Source: Pseudomonas sp. L5B5 (GTDB taxonomy: Bacteria > Pseudomonadota > Gammaproteobacteria > Pseudomonadales > Pseudomonadaceae). From it: a stretch of DNA of 64,000 nucleotides. The first letter of the stretch is position 1. Each line of letters begins with the position of its first letter. Below the pieces are notes generated by a model, which was not told the DNA's origin, did not search any database, and saw only the letters and a list, made by a program, of their open reading frames with translations. Location: the NCBI RefSeq assembly GCF_020520285.1, contig NZ_CP084742.1:4154001-4218000 (forward strand), written 5' to 3'. Shown piece by piece: positions 18,913-29,079 of the stretch. The position numbers were made by a program, and so were the translations under genes.

Positions 18913-19239
18913 TCAGAACACCGTCAGGTCCAACGGCCGCAGCGCCCCCATCCAGATTGCATGGTCAGTGTGATCCAGCAGGTCATCACCGGTATCCGGG
19001 TGCAGGAACACCACCAGCCCCTGGCGATTGAGCGCCAGCCAGGGCACCACCTCGCCGAACAGCCCCGGCTTGAAGGCCAGTTGGCAGCTCCAGTCTGGAT
19101 GCGGCCCCACCAGCCGCTCGTGGACCCGGCCCATCTGCAGGCCGAACCGTTGCGCCGCCTGCTCGCACAATGCCCGGGCCTGGTCGATGGTGCTGGCGTC
19201 AAAGTAGACATGGGCGTGATAACCCTTGATTCGTTGCAT
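18913..19239 (-). CDS. DOPA 4,5-dioxygenase family protein
   Basis: 108 aa, the usual bacterial size. The metal-binding pattern is visible: GYHAHVYFD at the N-terminus, HERLVGPHP in the middle, and FLHPDTGDDLLDHTDHAIWMG near the end. Bacterial members are extradiol-type dioxygenases of unproven substrate. The ATG at 19239 (MQRIKGYHAH) has GAGGG 5 bases upstream; the frame is open 14 codons further without a good site. Confidence 0.87.
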   Translation of the reverse strand: MQRIKGYHAHVYFDASTIDQARALCEQAAQRFGLQMGRVHERLVGPHPDWSCQLAFKPGLFGEVVPWLALNRQGLVVFLHPDTGDDLLDHTDHAIWMGALRPLDLTVF

Positions 19240-19321
19240 GCAAACCCTCGCGATATAAGACGAACCCTCTGGGCCCGCCACAGGTCACAACCCTACCTGT
19301 AGTAAACAAGGAGGCCTGGCC

Positions 19322-19981
19322 ATGAAAAATGCCGAAACCCCAGTGATCAAGCTAGTGCTCTATGGTGCCATGAGCAGCCTGGGCAGTGCGCTGATGGCCG
19401 AGAGCCTGCGGCGCCAGCATGAAGTCATCGCCATTCTCGACGATCTCACCGCACTGGCCCCGCGCCCCGGCCTGCGCACCAAGGGTGGCAGCCTGTTCGA
19501 GGCCGACGAGGTACAACGAAGCGTCGCCGGCTGCTCGGCGGTGATCTGCCTGCTGGATGCTTCCGGTCTGCCGGGCAGCCCGATCCCGGGCAGGGTCGCC
19601 GATCCGCTGGCCCAGGTGCAGGCCACCGACGCGCTGGTAGAGGGCCTGCAGGCCGCCGGTATCCGCCGCCTGGTGCTGGTGGGAAACTTCGCCGTCCTCG
19701 ATAACCCGCCCGCCCATACCAGCCTGCCGCATCACACTGCCGAGGAAATCCTCGACACCCTGCGCAGCAGTCCCCTGGACTGGACCCTGGTCAATGCGCC
19801 ACGGGCCGCCGCCGGGCTGGGCATCGAACACTTCAACCAGGTGGGCGACAGCCTCGAGCCCGGGCTTGCAGAATCCCTGCGGCGCCTCCATGGCGTGGCC
19901 GTGGGTATCAACGACGAGCTGCACCTGAACCTGCACCTGCGCGAACACGTGGAGTTCGTCGGCATCCACGAAAGCGGTTGA
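19322..19981 (+). CDS. NAD(P)-binding Rossmann protein of the atypical SDR / NmrA-like group
   Basis: 219 aa. The N-terminal nucleotide fold is LVLYGAMSSLGSALMAESL, a variant of GxxGxxG with Ala/Ser in the loop, followed by an acidic end of strand 2 (AILDD). RRLVLVGNFAV matches strand 5 of these proteins, and DWTLVNAPR the C-terminal segment. The substrate is unknown. A strong AAGGAGG site precedes the ATG. Confidence 0.7.
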   Translation: MKNAETPVIKLVLYGAMSSLGSALMAESLRRQHEVIAILDDLTALAPRPGLRTKGGSLFEADEVQRSVAGCSAVICLLDASGLPGSPIPGRVADPLAQVQATDALVEGLQAAGIRRLVLVGNFAVLDNPPAHTSLPHHTAEEILDTLRSSPLDWTLVNAPRAAAGLGIEHFNQVGDSLEPGLAESLRRLHGVAVGINDELHLNLHLREHVEFVGIHESG

Positions 19982-20069
19982 CGCTCAAGACTGGGGCGCC
20001 AGGGTAGCGGCCGCAGGCTCAGGCCGAAGCGATGTTGCATGCCCCTGGCCGGGCTGTTCACGGCTCCGG

Positions 20070-21020
20070 TCAACGGGCAATGGAGGGCAACGCCAGCCCC
20101 GTGAGGGTCTGGGCGCTGGCGGCCTGCTCGACCATCAGCCAATCGACGAAGCGCTGGATCAGCGGCCCCCGGCGCTTGCGCTGGGGCAAGACCACGTAAT
20201 AGCCGTAGCTGGAGATCACTGTCTCGGCGATGGGCCGACACAACAGGCCCTGGGCCAGCAGGCTGTCCACCAGGTGGCGCCAGCCGATGGCCACGCCCTG
20301 GCCAGCGATGGCCGCCTGGATCAGCAGGGTGTAGTTGTCGAAGCGCAGCGGCCCCGGAGCGGGTGCAGAGGCGATGCCCAGCTCGCGAAACACCCCGCTC
20401 CAGTCGAACCAGCGACTGCTGCCCTCGCCCCGCAAGTGCAGCAGCGGCAACTCCAGCAGCCCGTGAGCGGGCAGGGGCGTGGCGCGATCCTTGAGCAGCG
20501 CCGGGCTGCACACCGCAAACACCTCCTCGCTGAACAGCCAGTGGCTTTGCCCCTGATTGAAACGCCCATCGCCGAACAGCACCGCCACGTCGACATCGCT
20601 GCGCAGGGCACCCTGGCTGCGCTCGCTGGTCACCAGGCTGACATCCACCTGGGGATTGGCCTCATGGAAACGATGCAGGCGCGGCATCAGCCAGTAGGCG
20701 GCGAAGGCAAAGTCGGTGGCGACTTGCAGCACCTCGTGCTGATGTTGCTGGCGGATGGCGCTCAGGCCGGCATCGATGTTCTGCAGGCCGGCCTGGACCT
20801 GCTCCAGCAACAGCGCGCCGGAGTCGGTCAGTTCTATGCCGCGATAGATCCGGTCGAACAGCCGTATCCCCAGCTGTTCTTCCAGGCGCTTGATCTGCTG
20901 GCTGATGGCCGGCTGGGTGGTGCCCAGCTCCACCGCAGCAGCGGTAAAGCTGCGCTGGCGTGCTGCTGCTTCGAACACCCGCAACAGGTCCAGGGACAGG
21001 TCACCCAGGGCTTCATACAT
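20070..21020 (-). CDS. betR: LysR-type regulator beside the choline-sulfatase gene
   Basis: 316 aa. The winged helix (LSLDLLRVFEAAARQRSFTA, TTQPAISQQIKRLEEQL) and LysR co-inducer domain are clear. Divergent from betC with about 114 bases between starts, the position of the choline-sulfate utilisation regulator in pseudomonads. The inducer (choline-O-sulfate or choline) is inferred from context only. The symbol follows the family name for this neighbourhood and is tentative. Confidence 0.8.
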   Translation of the reverse strand: MYEALGDLSLDLLRVFEAAARQRSFTAAAVELGTTQPAISQQIKRLEEQLGIRLFDRIYRGIELTDSGALLLEQVQAGLQNIDAGLSAIRQQHQHEVLQVATDFAFAAYWLMPRLHRFHEANPQVDVSLVTSERSQGALRSDVDVAVLFGDGRFNQGQSHWLFSEEVFAVCSPALLKDRATPLPAHGLLELPLLHLRGEGSSRWFDWSGVFRELGIASAPAPGPLRFDNYTLLIQAAIAGQGVAIGWRHLVDSLLAQGLLCRPIAETVISSYGYYVVLPQRKRRGPLIQRFVDWLMVEQAASAQTLTGLALPSIAR

Positions 21021-21134
21021 AAGCTGTGCTTATCCTAGTCATTGTCGTGCATGGGCTTTACCGCCATCGACGTGGAATTCATCCTCGATCGCAGCAATCT
21101 CGCATAACCATCGACTATGGAATGCCGCGATCCC

Positions 21135-22649
21135 ATGAAGCGCAAGAACATTCTCTTCATCATGGCCGACCAGATGGCCGCCCCCTTGCTGCCGTTCTAC
21201 GGCCCGTCGCCGATCCAGCTGCCGAACCTGAGCCGGCTGGCCGCCGAGGGCGTGGTGTTCGACGCGGCCTACTGCAACAGCCCGCTGTGCGCGCCATCGC
21301 GTTTCACCCTGGTCAGCGGCCAGTTGCCGAGCAGGATCGGCGCCTACGACAACGCCGCCGACTTTCCCGCCGATGTGCCCACCTACGCTCACTACCTGCG
21401 GCGCCTGGGCTACCGCACTGCGCTGTCGGGCAAGATGCACTTCTGCGGGCCGGACCAGTTGCACGGCTACGAAGAACGCCTGACCAGCGACATCTACCCC
21501 GCCGACTACGGCTGGGCGGTGAACTGGGACGAGCCCGACGTGCGCCCCAGCTGGTACCACAACATGTCCTCGGTGCTGCAGGCCGGGCCCTGCGTGCGTA
21601 CCAACCAGCTGGATTTCGATGAAGAGGTGTTGTTCAAGGCCCGGCAATATCTGTTCGACCATGTACGCGAGGCGGGTGAGCAACCGTTCTGCCTGACCGT
21701 GTCGATGACCCACCCCCACGATCCGTACACGATTCCCAGGGCCTACTGGGACCTGTACCGCGACGAGCAGATTCCCATGCCCCAGGCGCTGCCCCAGGAC
21801 GAGCAGGACCCGCATGCCCAGCGCCTGCTCAAGGTCTACGACCTGTGGGACAAGCCGCTGCCCGAGGACAAGATCCGCGCTGCCCGACGCGCCTACTTCG
21901 GCGCTTGCAGCTACATCGACGACAATGTCGGCAAGCTGTTGCAGACCCTGGAGGAAACCGGCCTGGCGGATGACACCATCGTGGTGTTCTCCGGCGACCA
22001 CGGCGACATGCTGGGCGAGCGCGGCCTCTGGTACAAAATGCACTGGTTCGACATGGCCGCCCGGGTGCCGCTGCTGGTCCATGCCCCGGGGCAGTTCGCC
22101 GCCGGCCGGGTCACCCGCGCGGTGTCCACCGCCGACCTGCTGCCCACCCTGGTGGAACTGGCTGGTGGCACCCTGGAGCCCGGCCTGCCGCTGGATGGCC
22201 GCTCGCTGCTGCCGCATCTGCAAGGGCAGGGCGGACATGACGAAGTGTTTGGCGAATACATGGCCGAAGGCACCATCGGCCCGCTGATGATGATTCGTCG
22301 TGGTGCCTACAAGTTCATCTACAGCGAGGATGACCCATGCCTGCTGTTCGACCTGGCCAACGACCCTCACGAACGCCGGGACCTGCGCCAGTCACCGGCG
22401 CATCGCCAGTTGTTCGCCGACTTTCTCGACGAAGCCCGCCGCCGCTGGGATATCCCGCAGATCCACCAACAGGTGCTCGCCAGCCAGCGCCGCCGGCGCT
22501 TCGTTGCCCAGGCGCTGAGCATCGGCAGGCTCAAGAGCTGGGATCACCAGCCACTGGTCGATGCCAGCGCGCAGTACATGCGCAACCACATCGACCTCGA
22601 TGACCTGGAACGCAAGGCCCGTTATCCACAACCCTGCCAAGACCAATAA
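21135..22649 (+). CDS. betC: Choline-sulfatase
   Basis: 504 aa. Hydrolyses choline-O-sulfate to choline and sulfate in the cytoplasm. The sulfatase signature CAPSR (Cys to be converted to formylglycine) sits in SPLCAPSRFTLVSG near residue 55. The metal-binding SGDHGDMLGERGLWYK and the C-terminal choline-sulfatase domain are intact. The ATG at 21135 (MKRKNILFIMADQ) starts directly at the first sulfatase strand; another ATG six codons upstream is less likely. It is followed 22 bases on by choX. Confidence 0.95.
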   Translation: MKRKNILFIMADQMAAPLLPFYGPSPIQLPNLSRLAAEGVVFDAAYCNSPLCAPSRFTLVSGQLPSRIGAYDNAADFPADVPTYAHYLRRLGYRTALSGKMHFCGPDQLHGYEERLTSDIYPADYGWAVNWDEPDVRPSWYHNMSSVLQAGPCVRTNQLDFDEEVLFKARQYLFDHVREAGEQPFCLTVSMTHPHDPYTIPRAYWDLYRDEQIPMPQALPQDEQDPHAQRLLKVYDLWDKPLPEDKIRAARRAYFGACSYIDDNVGKLLQTLEETGLADDTIVVFSGDHGDMLGERGLWYKMHWFDMAARVPLLVHAPGQFAAGRVTRAVSTADLLPTLVELAGGTLEPGLPLDGRSLLPHLQGQGGHDEVFGEYMAEGTIGPLMMIRRGAYKFIYSEDDPCLLFDLANDPHERRDLRQSPAHRQLFADFLDEARRRWDIPQIHQQVLASQRRRRFVAQALSIGRLKSWDHQPLVDASAQYMRNHIDLDDLERKARYPQPCQDQ

Positions 22650-22671
22650 CGAACAACGCAAGGGGAAACGC

Positions 22672-23604
22672 ATGCAAAGGTTATCCACAGTAGTGAGTGC
22701 CACCCTGATGCTGCTGGCCAGTACGCCGGCCTGGGCCGAGCCGGGGTGCGAGACGGTGAAGATGGCCGATCCGGGCTGGAGCGACATCGCCGCCACCAAC
22801 GCCATCGCCGGTTTTCTGCTTGAAGGCCTGGGCTACAAGCCCAAGGTCGATACCCTGGCCGTGCCGATCATCTTTGGCGGGCTCAAGGACGCCCGGGTCG
22901 ATGTGTTCCTGGGCAACTGGATGCCGGCGCAACAAGGCTTCCACGACAAGTTCGTGGCCAGCGGCGACGTTACCCGGCTGGCGAAGAACCTGGAGGGCAC
23001 CGAGTTCACCCTGGCCGTGCCGGACTATGTGTGGGACGCCGGCGTGCGTGACTTCAACGACCTGAACACCTATGCCGAACAGCACCCCCAGGACGTCGAC
23101 AAGAAGCTCTACGGCATCGGCTCCGGTGCCCCGGCCAACCTGTCGCTGCAGGAAATCATCAAGCGCAACGACTACAGCCTCGGCCAGTGGAAACTGGTGG
23201 AGTCCAGCGAGCAGGCGATGCTGGCCGAGGTCTCGCGGGCGGTGAAAAAGCACAAGTTCGTCACCTTCCTCGGCTGGACTCCGCATCCGATGAACGTGCA
23301 ACTGAACATGCGCTACCTCAAGGGCGGCGAGAAGTACTTCGGCACCAGCGGCAGCGTCTACACCCTGACGCGCAAGGGTTATGCACAGGCCTGTCCGAAC
23401 GTCGCCAGGCTGCTGGGCAACCTCAGCTTCACCCAGGACATGGAGAACAGCATCATGGCCGAGGTGACGAACAAGAAGGTCAGCAACGCCGACGCCGCCA
23501 AGGCCTGGATCAAGGCCAACCCGGCGGTGCTGGCTCCATGGCTGGAAGGGGTGAAGACCCTCGACGGCCAGGATGCCCTGCCAGCCGTGCAAGCCCGTCT
23601 CTAG
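22672..23604 (+). CDS. choX: Choline ABC transporter substrate-binding protein
   Basis: 310 aa. Signal peptide (about residues 1-22, ending AWA-EP), then an OpuAC-type periplasmic binding domain (VKMADPGWSDIAATN, DVFLGNWMP, FLGWTPHPMN) whose Trp/Tyr residues build the quaternary-ammonium pocket. No permease or ATPase gene is adjacent, so it probably feeds a transporter encoded elsewhere, as known for other orphan choline binding proteins in Pseudomonas. Two exact DnaA-box 9-mers fall at its 5' edge (22622 and 22681). Confidence 0.92.
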   Translation: MQRLSTVVSATLMLLASTPAWAEPGCETVKMADPGWSDIAATNAIAGFLLEGLGYKPKVDTLAVPIIFGGLKDARVDVFLGNWMPAQQGFHDKFVASGDVTRLAKNLEGTEFTLAVPDYVWDAGVRDFNDLNTYAEQHPQDVDKKLYGIGSGAPANLSLQEIIKRNDYSLGQWKLVESSEQAMLAEVSRAVKKHKFVTFLGWTPHPMNVQLNMRYLKGGEKYFGTSGSVYTLTRKGYAQACPNVARLLGNLSFTQDMENSIMAEVTNKKVSNADAAKAWIKANPAVLAPWLEGVKTLDGQDALPAVQARL

Positions 23605-23610
23605 CACCCA

Positions 23611-23740
23611 CTGCAGGAGCGAGGCTTGCACGCGATGGGCTACGCAGTAGCCGCAAACCTGCGCACGCGCTCCCTCTGAAGGACCACGTCGCCTGCATCA
23701 CGCGCAAGGACTGGGCTTCCCCCTTGCTCCTACAGGAGTG
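23611..23740. repeat. Degenerate REP pair between choX and the SulP gene
   Basis: A REP unit with changes (23611-23639, CTGCAGGAGCGAGGCTTGCA) and a more decayed inverted partner (about 23696-23736, ending TTGCTCCTACAG). The pair lies between choX and the SulP gene, so the two may be separate transcripts or joined through it. Confidence 0.65.
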
Positions 23741-23801
23741 GGGTAAGCCCTGCGGCAATGCTTTACCCTGACGCCTCTGAACAAGCTGACCGCGAGGACC
23801 C

Positions 23802-25370
23802 ATGGCCTGGCCTGATCGCCATTCACTGCTGCCCTTTCTCGACTGGCTGCCACGCCAGACCCGCGCCAGTGTCGGGCGCGACCTGCTGGTGGGCCTGAGC
23901 GGTGCGGTCCTCGCCCTGCCGCAGTCGATCGCCTATGCACTGATCGCCGGCCTGCCCCCGGAGTACGGCCTGTACGCCGCCATCGTCCCGGTCCTGGTCG
24001 CCTGCCTGTGGGGGTCTTCCTGGCACCTGATCTGCGGGCCCACGGCGGCGATCTCCATCGTCCTCTATGCCAGCGTCAGCCCCCTGGCGGTGCCGGCTTC
24101 CGAGGACTACATCACGCTGATCCTGCTCCTGACCCTGCTGGCCGGAGCCTTCCAGTGGTTATTGGGGATGCTGCGTTTCGGCGCCCTGGTGAATTTCGTC
24201 TCGCACTCGGTGGTGCTGGGCTTCACCCTTGGCGCGGCGGTGGTGATCGCCCTGGGCCAGCTACCCAACCTGATGGGCCTGGACCTGCCGAACCAGGCCA
24301 CCGCCCTGGGTAGCCTGAACCTGCTGTTGCAACACCTGGGCGACATCGATCGGCCGTCCCTGCTGCTGGGGGTGGGCAGCCTGGCGCTGGGGGTTGGCTT
24401 CAAGCTGCTGGCGCCACGCTGGCCGGGGCTGTTGCTGAGCCTGGTGCTCAGTGCCCTGGCGGTCTGGCTGCTGCCAGGGCTGTTCGGCCATGTCCAGCTG
24501 GTCAGCGCGTTCGTCGGCCGGTTACCGCCGCTGAGCCCTCTGCCGCTGGACCTGGAGCTGATCCTGCGGCTGCTGCCCAGCGCCGTGGCGGTAGGCATGC
24601 TGGGGCTGGTCACCAGCCTGTCGATCGCCCGCTCGCTGTCGGCCCGTTCGGAGCAACTGCTCGACGCCAACCAGGAAGTTCGCGCCCAGGGCCTGTCGAA
24701 CATCGTCGGGGCCTTCTTCTCCGGCTACCTGTCCTCCGGTTCCTTCACCCGCTCGGGCCTGAGCTACGAGGCCGGCGCACGCTCGCCCCTGGCTGGGGTG
24801 TTCTCGGCGCTGTGGGTGGCGCTGTTCGCGGTGGCCGGTGCCGGGCTGATCGCCCATATCCCGATCCCGGCCATGGCCGGCAGCATCCTGCTGATCTGCT
24901 GGGGCCTGGTGGACCACCGAGGCATCCGCGCCTTGTTCCGGGTCAGCCGTGCCGAGTTCGTGGTGATGAGCCTGACCTGCATCGCCACCTTGCTGCTGGA
25001 GTTGCAGACCGCGATCTACGCCGGCGTCCTGGCGTCGCTGTTCTTCTACCTCAAGCGCACCTCGCAACCACGGGTGCAGCACAGTCGCGAAGGCGACGAG
25101 GACATCCTGCGGGTCGGCGGTTCGATCTTCTTCGGCGCCAGCCATTACCTGCAGGTTCGCCTGCAAGGCTGCCACGGAGCGAAACTGGTGATCGACGCAC
25201 GGCAGATCAACTTCATCGACTATTCGGGGGTGGAGATGCTGCACCAGGAAGCACGCCGGCTCAGGCGCCAGGGCCGCAGCCTGACCTTGCGCCGGGCGCG
25301 ACCGGCGGTGAAGGAGGAGTTGATCAAGCTGGAAGGGGCAGAGGACTGCCCGATCCGCTTCGAGGACTGA
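23802..25370 (+). CDS. SulP-family anion transporter with STAS domain
   Basis: 522 aa. About 11-12 hydrophobic segments (residues 25-400) with the SulP signature AYALIAGLPPEYGLYAAIVP, then a C-terminal STAS domain (about 420-515, LVIDARQINFIDYSGVEML). It imports sulfate or a related anion. Its place after betC and choX suggests a role in choline-O-sulfate or released sulfate movement; this is inference. The start has GAGGACCC upstream. Confidence 0.9.
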   Translation: MAWPDRHSLLPFLDWLPRQTRASVGRDLLVGLSGAVLALPQSIAYALIAGLPPEYGLYAAIVPVLVACLWGSSWHLICGPTAAISIVLYASVSPLAVPASEDYITLILLLTLLAGAFQWLLGMLRFGALVNFVSHSVVLGFTLGAAVVIALGQLPNLMGLDLPNQATALGSLNLLLQHLGDIDRPSLLLGVGSLALGVGFKLLAPRWPGLLLSLVLSALAVWLLPGLFGHVQLVSAFVGRLPPLSPLPLDLELILRLLPSAVAVGMLGLVTSLSIARSLSARSEQLLDANQEVRAQGLSNIVGAFFSGYLSSGSFTRSGLSYEAGARSPLAGVFSALWVALFAVAGAGLIAHIPIPAMAGSILLICWGLVDHRGIRALFRVSRAEFVVMSLTCIATLLLELQTAIYAGVLASLFFYLKRTSQPRVQHSREGDEDILRVGGSIFFGASHYLQVRLQGCHGAKLVIDARQINFIDYSGVEMLHQEARRLRRQGRSLTLRRARPAVKEELIKLEGAEDCPIRFED

Positions 25371-25402
25371 GCCCGGGTTGCAGCAGGGTTATCGCGGCAG
25401 CC

Positions 25403-25430
25403 CCATCGCGGGCAAGCGGCGCTCCTGCAG
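25403..25430. repeat. Single REP unit
   Basis: CATCGCGGGCAAGCGGCGCTCCTGCAG, close to the REP consensus, in the 97-base gap between the convergent SulP and aroE genes. Confidence 0.75.
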
Positions 25431-25468
25431 GGAGGGCGCAATCGCGCGCTGAACGATGAGGCGCTCCG

Positions 25469-26290
25469 TCAGAGCGCCAGTTGGCGACGCAGCTCGGCCA
25501 GCACCGGGGCGCTGTCCGGACGCACCCCGCGCCACAGGTAGAAGGCTTCCGCCGCCTGCTCGGCAAGCATGCCCAGGCCGTCGAGCACCAACGCGGCTCC
25601 CTGCTCGCTGGCCCAGCGGCAGAACGTGGTCGGCTCCTTGCCATACATCATGTCGTAGCACACCGTCCTGCCTGGCTCGACCAGGCTGGCGGAGATCGGC
25701 GGCAGCTCGCCCGACAGGCTGGCGGAGGTGGCGTTGATGATCAGGTCCACCGATTCTTCCAGCCAGTCGAAACCGCTGGCCGACACCGGCCCCAGGTCAG
25801 CGAACGCGGCGGCCAGTTGCTCGGCCTTCTCCACGGTGCGGTTGGCGATCACCACCGTGGCGGGCTGCTCGGCCAGCAAGGGTTCCAGGGCTCCGCGCAC
25901 CGCGCCGCCGGCCCCCAGCAGCAGGATCCGCTTGCCCTTGAGACTGACCCCGGCATTGACCATCAGGTCGCGTACCAGTCCGGCGCCGTCGGTATTGTCC
26001 CCCAGCAGGCTGCCATCGGCCTGCTTGCACAGGGTATTCACGGCCCCGGCCCGTTGTGCGCGCCTGGTGAGGCTGTCACACAGGCGGTAGGCCTCTTCCT
26101 TGAACGGTACGGTGACGTTGGCCCCGCGTCCCTGGGCAAAAAAGTCGCGGGCGGCGCCGGCAAAATCGTCCAGGGGCGCCAGCAGGGTGGCGTACTCGAG
26201 CTGCTGGCCGGTCTGCTCGGCGAACAGCCGATGAATCAGCGGCGATTTGCTGTGGCCAATCGGATTACCAAAGACAACGTACTGGTCCAT
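25469..26290 (-). CDS. aroE: Shikimate dehydrogenase (NADP)
   Basis: 273 aa. Reduces 3-dehydroshikimate in aromatic amino acid synthesis. The substrate pocket [13 protein letters not shown] and Lys in [11 protein letters not shown] are intact, as is the NADP fold [13 protein letters not shown] with NRTVEKAE at the end of strand 2. Forms an operon with hemF upstream (41-base gap), a conserved Pseudomonas pairing. Confidence 0.97.
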   Translation of the reverse strand: MDQYVVFGNPIGHSKSPLIHRLFAEQTGQQLEYATLLAPLDDFAGAARDFFAQGRGANVTVPFKEEAYRLCDSLTRRAQRAGAVNTLCKQADGSLLGDNTDGAGLVRDLMVNAGVSLKGKRILLLGAGGAVRGALEPLLAEQPATVVIANRTVEKAEQLAAAFADLGPVSASGFDWLEESVDLIINATSASLSGELPPISASLVEPGRTVCYDMMYGKEPTTFCRWASEQGAALVLDGLGMLAEQAAEAFYLWRGVRPDSAPVLAELRRQLAL

Positions 26291-26331
26291 CTCTTCCCCC
26301 TTGTGTGCGAGCAGTCTGGTGCCAGGTCCGG

Positions 26332-27273
<942 letters not shown>

Positions 27274-27417
27274 CTACGCGGCACTGGGGATGACGCGCAG
27301 GCCGGCGCAAATGGGCGCGTAGCATAACACCGCGTCGGGGCCTGCCGCAGTTGACGAAGGTCAAGCAGAGGAGTCCGATAGAGCACTTTTCAGCATGTGA
27401 CCAAGGAGACAGGACAG

Positions 27418-28395
27418 ATGGCCAAACGTATCCAGTTCCACGCCCATGGCGGCCCCGAAGTACTTGAGTATGTGGATTACCAGCCGGCCGAGCCGGGCCC
27501 GCAGGAAGTGCGTGTGAGCAACCGGGCCATCGGCCTGAACTTCATCGACACCTACTACCGCAACGGCTTGTATGCACCGCCGGCACTGCCATCGGGCATG
27601 GGTTTCGAGGGCGCCGGGGTGGTCGAGGCCGTCGGCAGCGCGGTGACGCGTTTCAAGGCTGGCGACCGAGTGGGTTACGGCAGCGGCCCGATGGGCGCCT
27701 ACAGCGACGTGCATGTCCTGCCCGAAGACCACCTGGTGCTGCTGCCGCAGGGCATCAGCTTCGAGCAGGCCGCTGCGGTGATGCTCAAGGGACTGACCGT
27801 GCAGTACCTGCTGCGCCAGACCTATGAGCTCAAGGGCGGGGAAACCGTGCTGTTCCACGCTGCCGCAGGTGGTGTCGGTTCCCTGGCCTGCCAATGGGCC
27901 AAGGCCCTGGGGGTCAAGCTGATCGGTACGGTCAGTTCGCCGGAAAAAGCCGCCATCGCCAAGGCCCTCGGCGCCTGGGAAACCATCGACTACAGCCATG
28001 AAGACGTGGCCCAGCGGGTGCTGGAACTGACCGGCGGGCGCAAGTGCCCGGTGGTCTATGACGGCGTCGGCAAGGATACCTGGCTGACCTCCCTGGACTG
28101 CCTGGCGCCACGGGGCCTGATGGTCAGCTTTGGCAACGCCTCGGGGGCGGTGGATGGGGTGAACCTGGGGATTCTCGCAGCCAAGGGTTCGCTGTACGTA
28201 ACCCGGCCAACCCTGGGCAGCTACGCCAACAATGCCGAGAACCTGCAGCATATGGCCGACGACCTGTTCGGCATGATCACCAGCGGCCAGATCAAGGTCG
28301 AGATCAACCAGCGCTTTGCCCTGGCAGATGCGGCCAAGGCCCATGTCGAACTGTCGGCCCGGCGCACCACCGGCTCGACCCTGCTGCTGCCATAA
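27418..28395 (+). CDS. qor: NADPH:quinone reductase, zinc-free MDR family
   Basis: 325 aa. Medium-chain dehydrogenase/reductase of the quinone oxidoreductase group. GVAG-type nucleotide fold HAAAGGVGSLACQWAKALG near residue 145, and the N-terminal GroES-like domain with NFIDTYYRNGLY and GFEGAGVVEAVG. It lacks the catalytic zinc ligands. The ATG at 27418 has AAGGAGACAGGACAG upstream. Confidence 0.93.
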   Translation: MAKRIQFHAHGGPEVLEYVDYQPAEPGPQEVRVSNRAIGLNFIDTYYRNGLYAPPALPSGMGFEGAGVVEAVGSAVTRFKAGDRVGYGSGPMGAYSDVHVLPEDHLVLLPQGISFEQAAAVMLKGLTVQYLLRQTYELKGGETVLFHAAAGGVGSLACQWAKALGVKLIGTVSSPEKAAIAKALGAWETIDYSHEDVAQRVLELTGGRKCPVVYDGVGKDTWLTSLDCLAPRGLMVSFGNASGAVDGVNLGILAAKGSLYVTRPTLGSYANNAENLQHMADDLFGMITSGQIKVEINQRFALADAAKAHVELSARRTTGSTLLLP

Positions 28396-28467
28396 CCTGG
28401 CGAGGACGTTCGCTGCCGGGGGAGCGCTGCGCACTCTGGCGCGAGCACGCTCCCTCGTCACCCTCCT

Positions 28468-29025
28468 TCAGGAAGGCCGGATCACCTTGCCGGTGGCCAG
28501 GTCGCGAATCAGGCTGGGGTTCCTGCGTCCTCCCAGGCTGCCGCTCAGAACCAGGTCCAGCTGACCCCGGAAGTACTGCTCGACCCGCAGCCGCGTCCGC
28601 GCCGCGGGCCGCCCCTGGGGATTGGCCGAGGTGGAGATCAGCGGCCCCACCAGGGCACACAGCTCACGCACCAGCGGATGGTCGCTGACCCGCAGGGCCA
28701 CGGTGTCATGGACCCCGGTGACCCATTCGGGCAACAGGTTCTGATGGGGCACCAGCCAGGTGTTGGGCCCCGGCCAGGTGCTGGACATACGTTCGATCCA
28801 AGTGTCGGGGAAATCCTCGAACAGGAAATCGAACTGGTGGATATTGTCGGCGATCAGGATCAGGCCCTTGTCCACCGACCGCGACTTGATCGCCAACAGG
28901 CGATCCACCGCCTCTTCGTTCCACGGATCGCACCCCAGGCCCCAGACCGCTTCGGTTGGATAGGCAATCACCGCCCCTGCGCGAATCTCTCGTGCGGCTT
29001 GTTGCACACGCCAACTGCTGACCAT
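28468..29025 (-). CDS. tsaC: Threonylcarbamoyl-AMP synthase (YrdC type)
   Basis: 185 aa, the short YrdC form without the Sua5 domain. Makes the threonylcarbamoyl adenylate used for t6A37 of tRNAs reading ANN codons. The nucleotide-binding block [14 protein letters not shown] and [12 protein letters not shown] are present, as are STSANPQG near residue 145. Downstream of dprA in the same direction, spacing 54 bases. Confidence 0.96.
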   Translation of the reverse strand: MVSSWRVQQAAREIRAGAVIAYPTEAVWGLGCDPWNEEAVDRLLAIKSRSVDKGLILIADNIHQFDFLFEDFPDTWIERMSSTWPGPNTWLVPHQNLLPEWVTGVHDTVALRVSDHPLVRELCALVGPLISTSANPQGRPAARTRLRVEQYFRGQLDLVLSGSLGGRRNPSLIRDLATGKVIRPS

Positions 29026-29079
29026 TGCCGACTCTCCAGATAAAAGCTGTGCGCAGTTTACCGATCCTGCTTATAAAAC

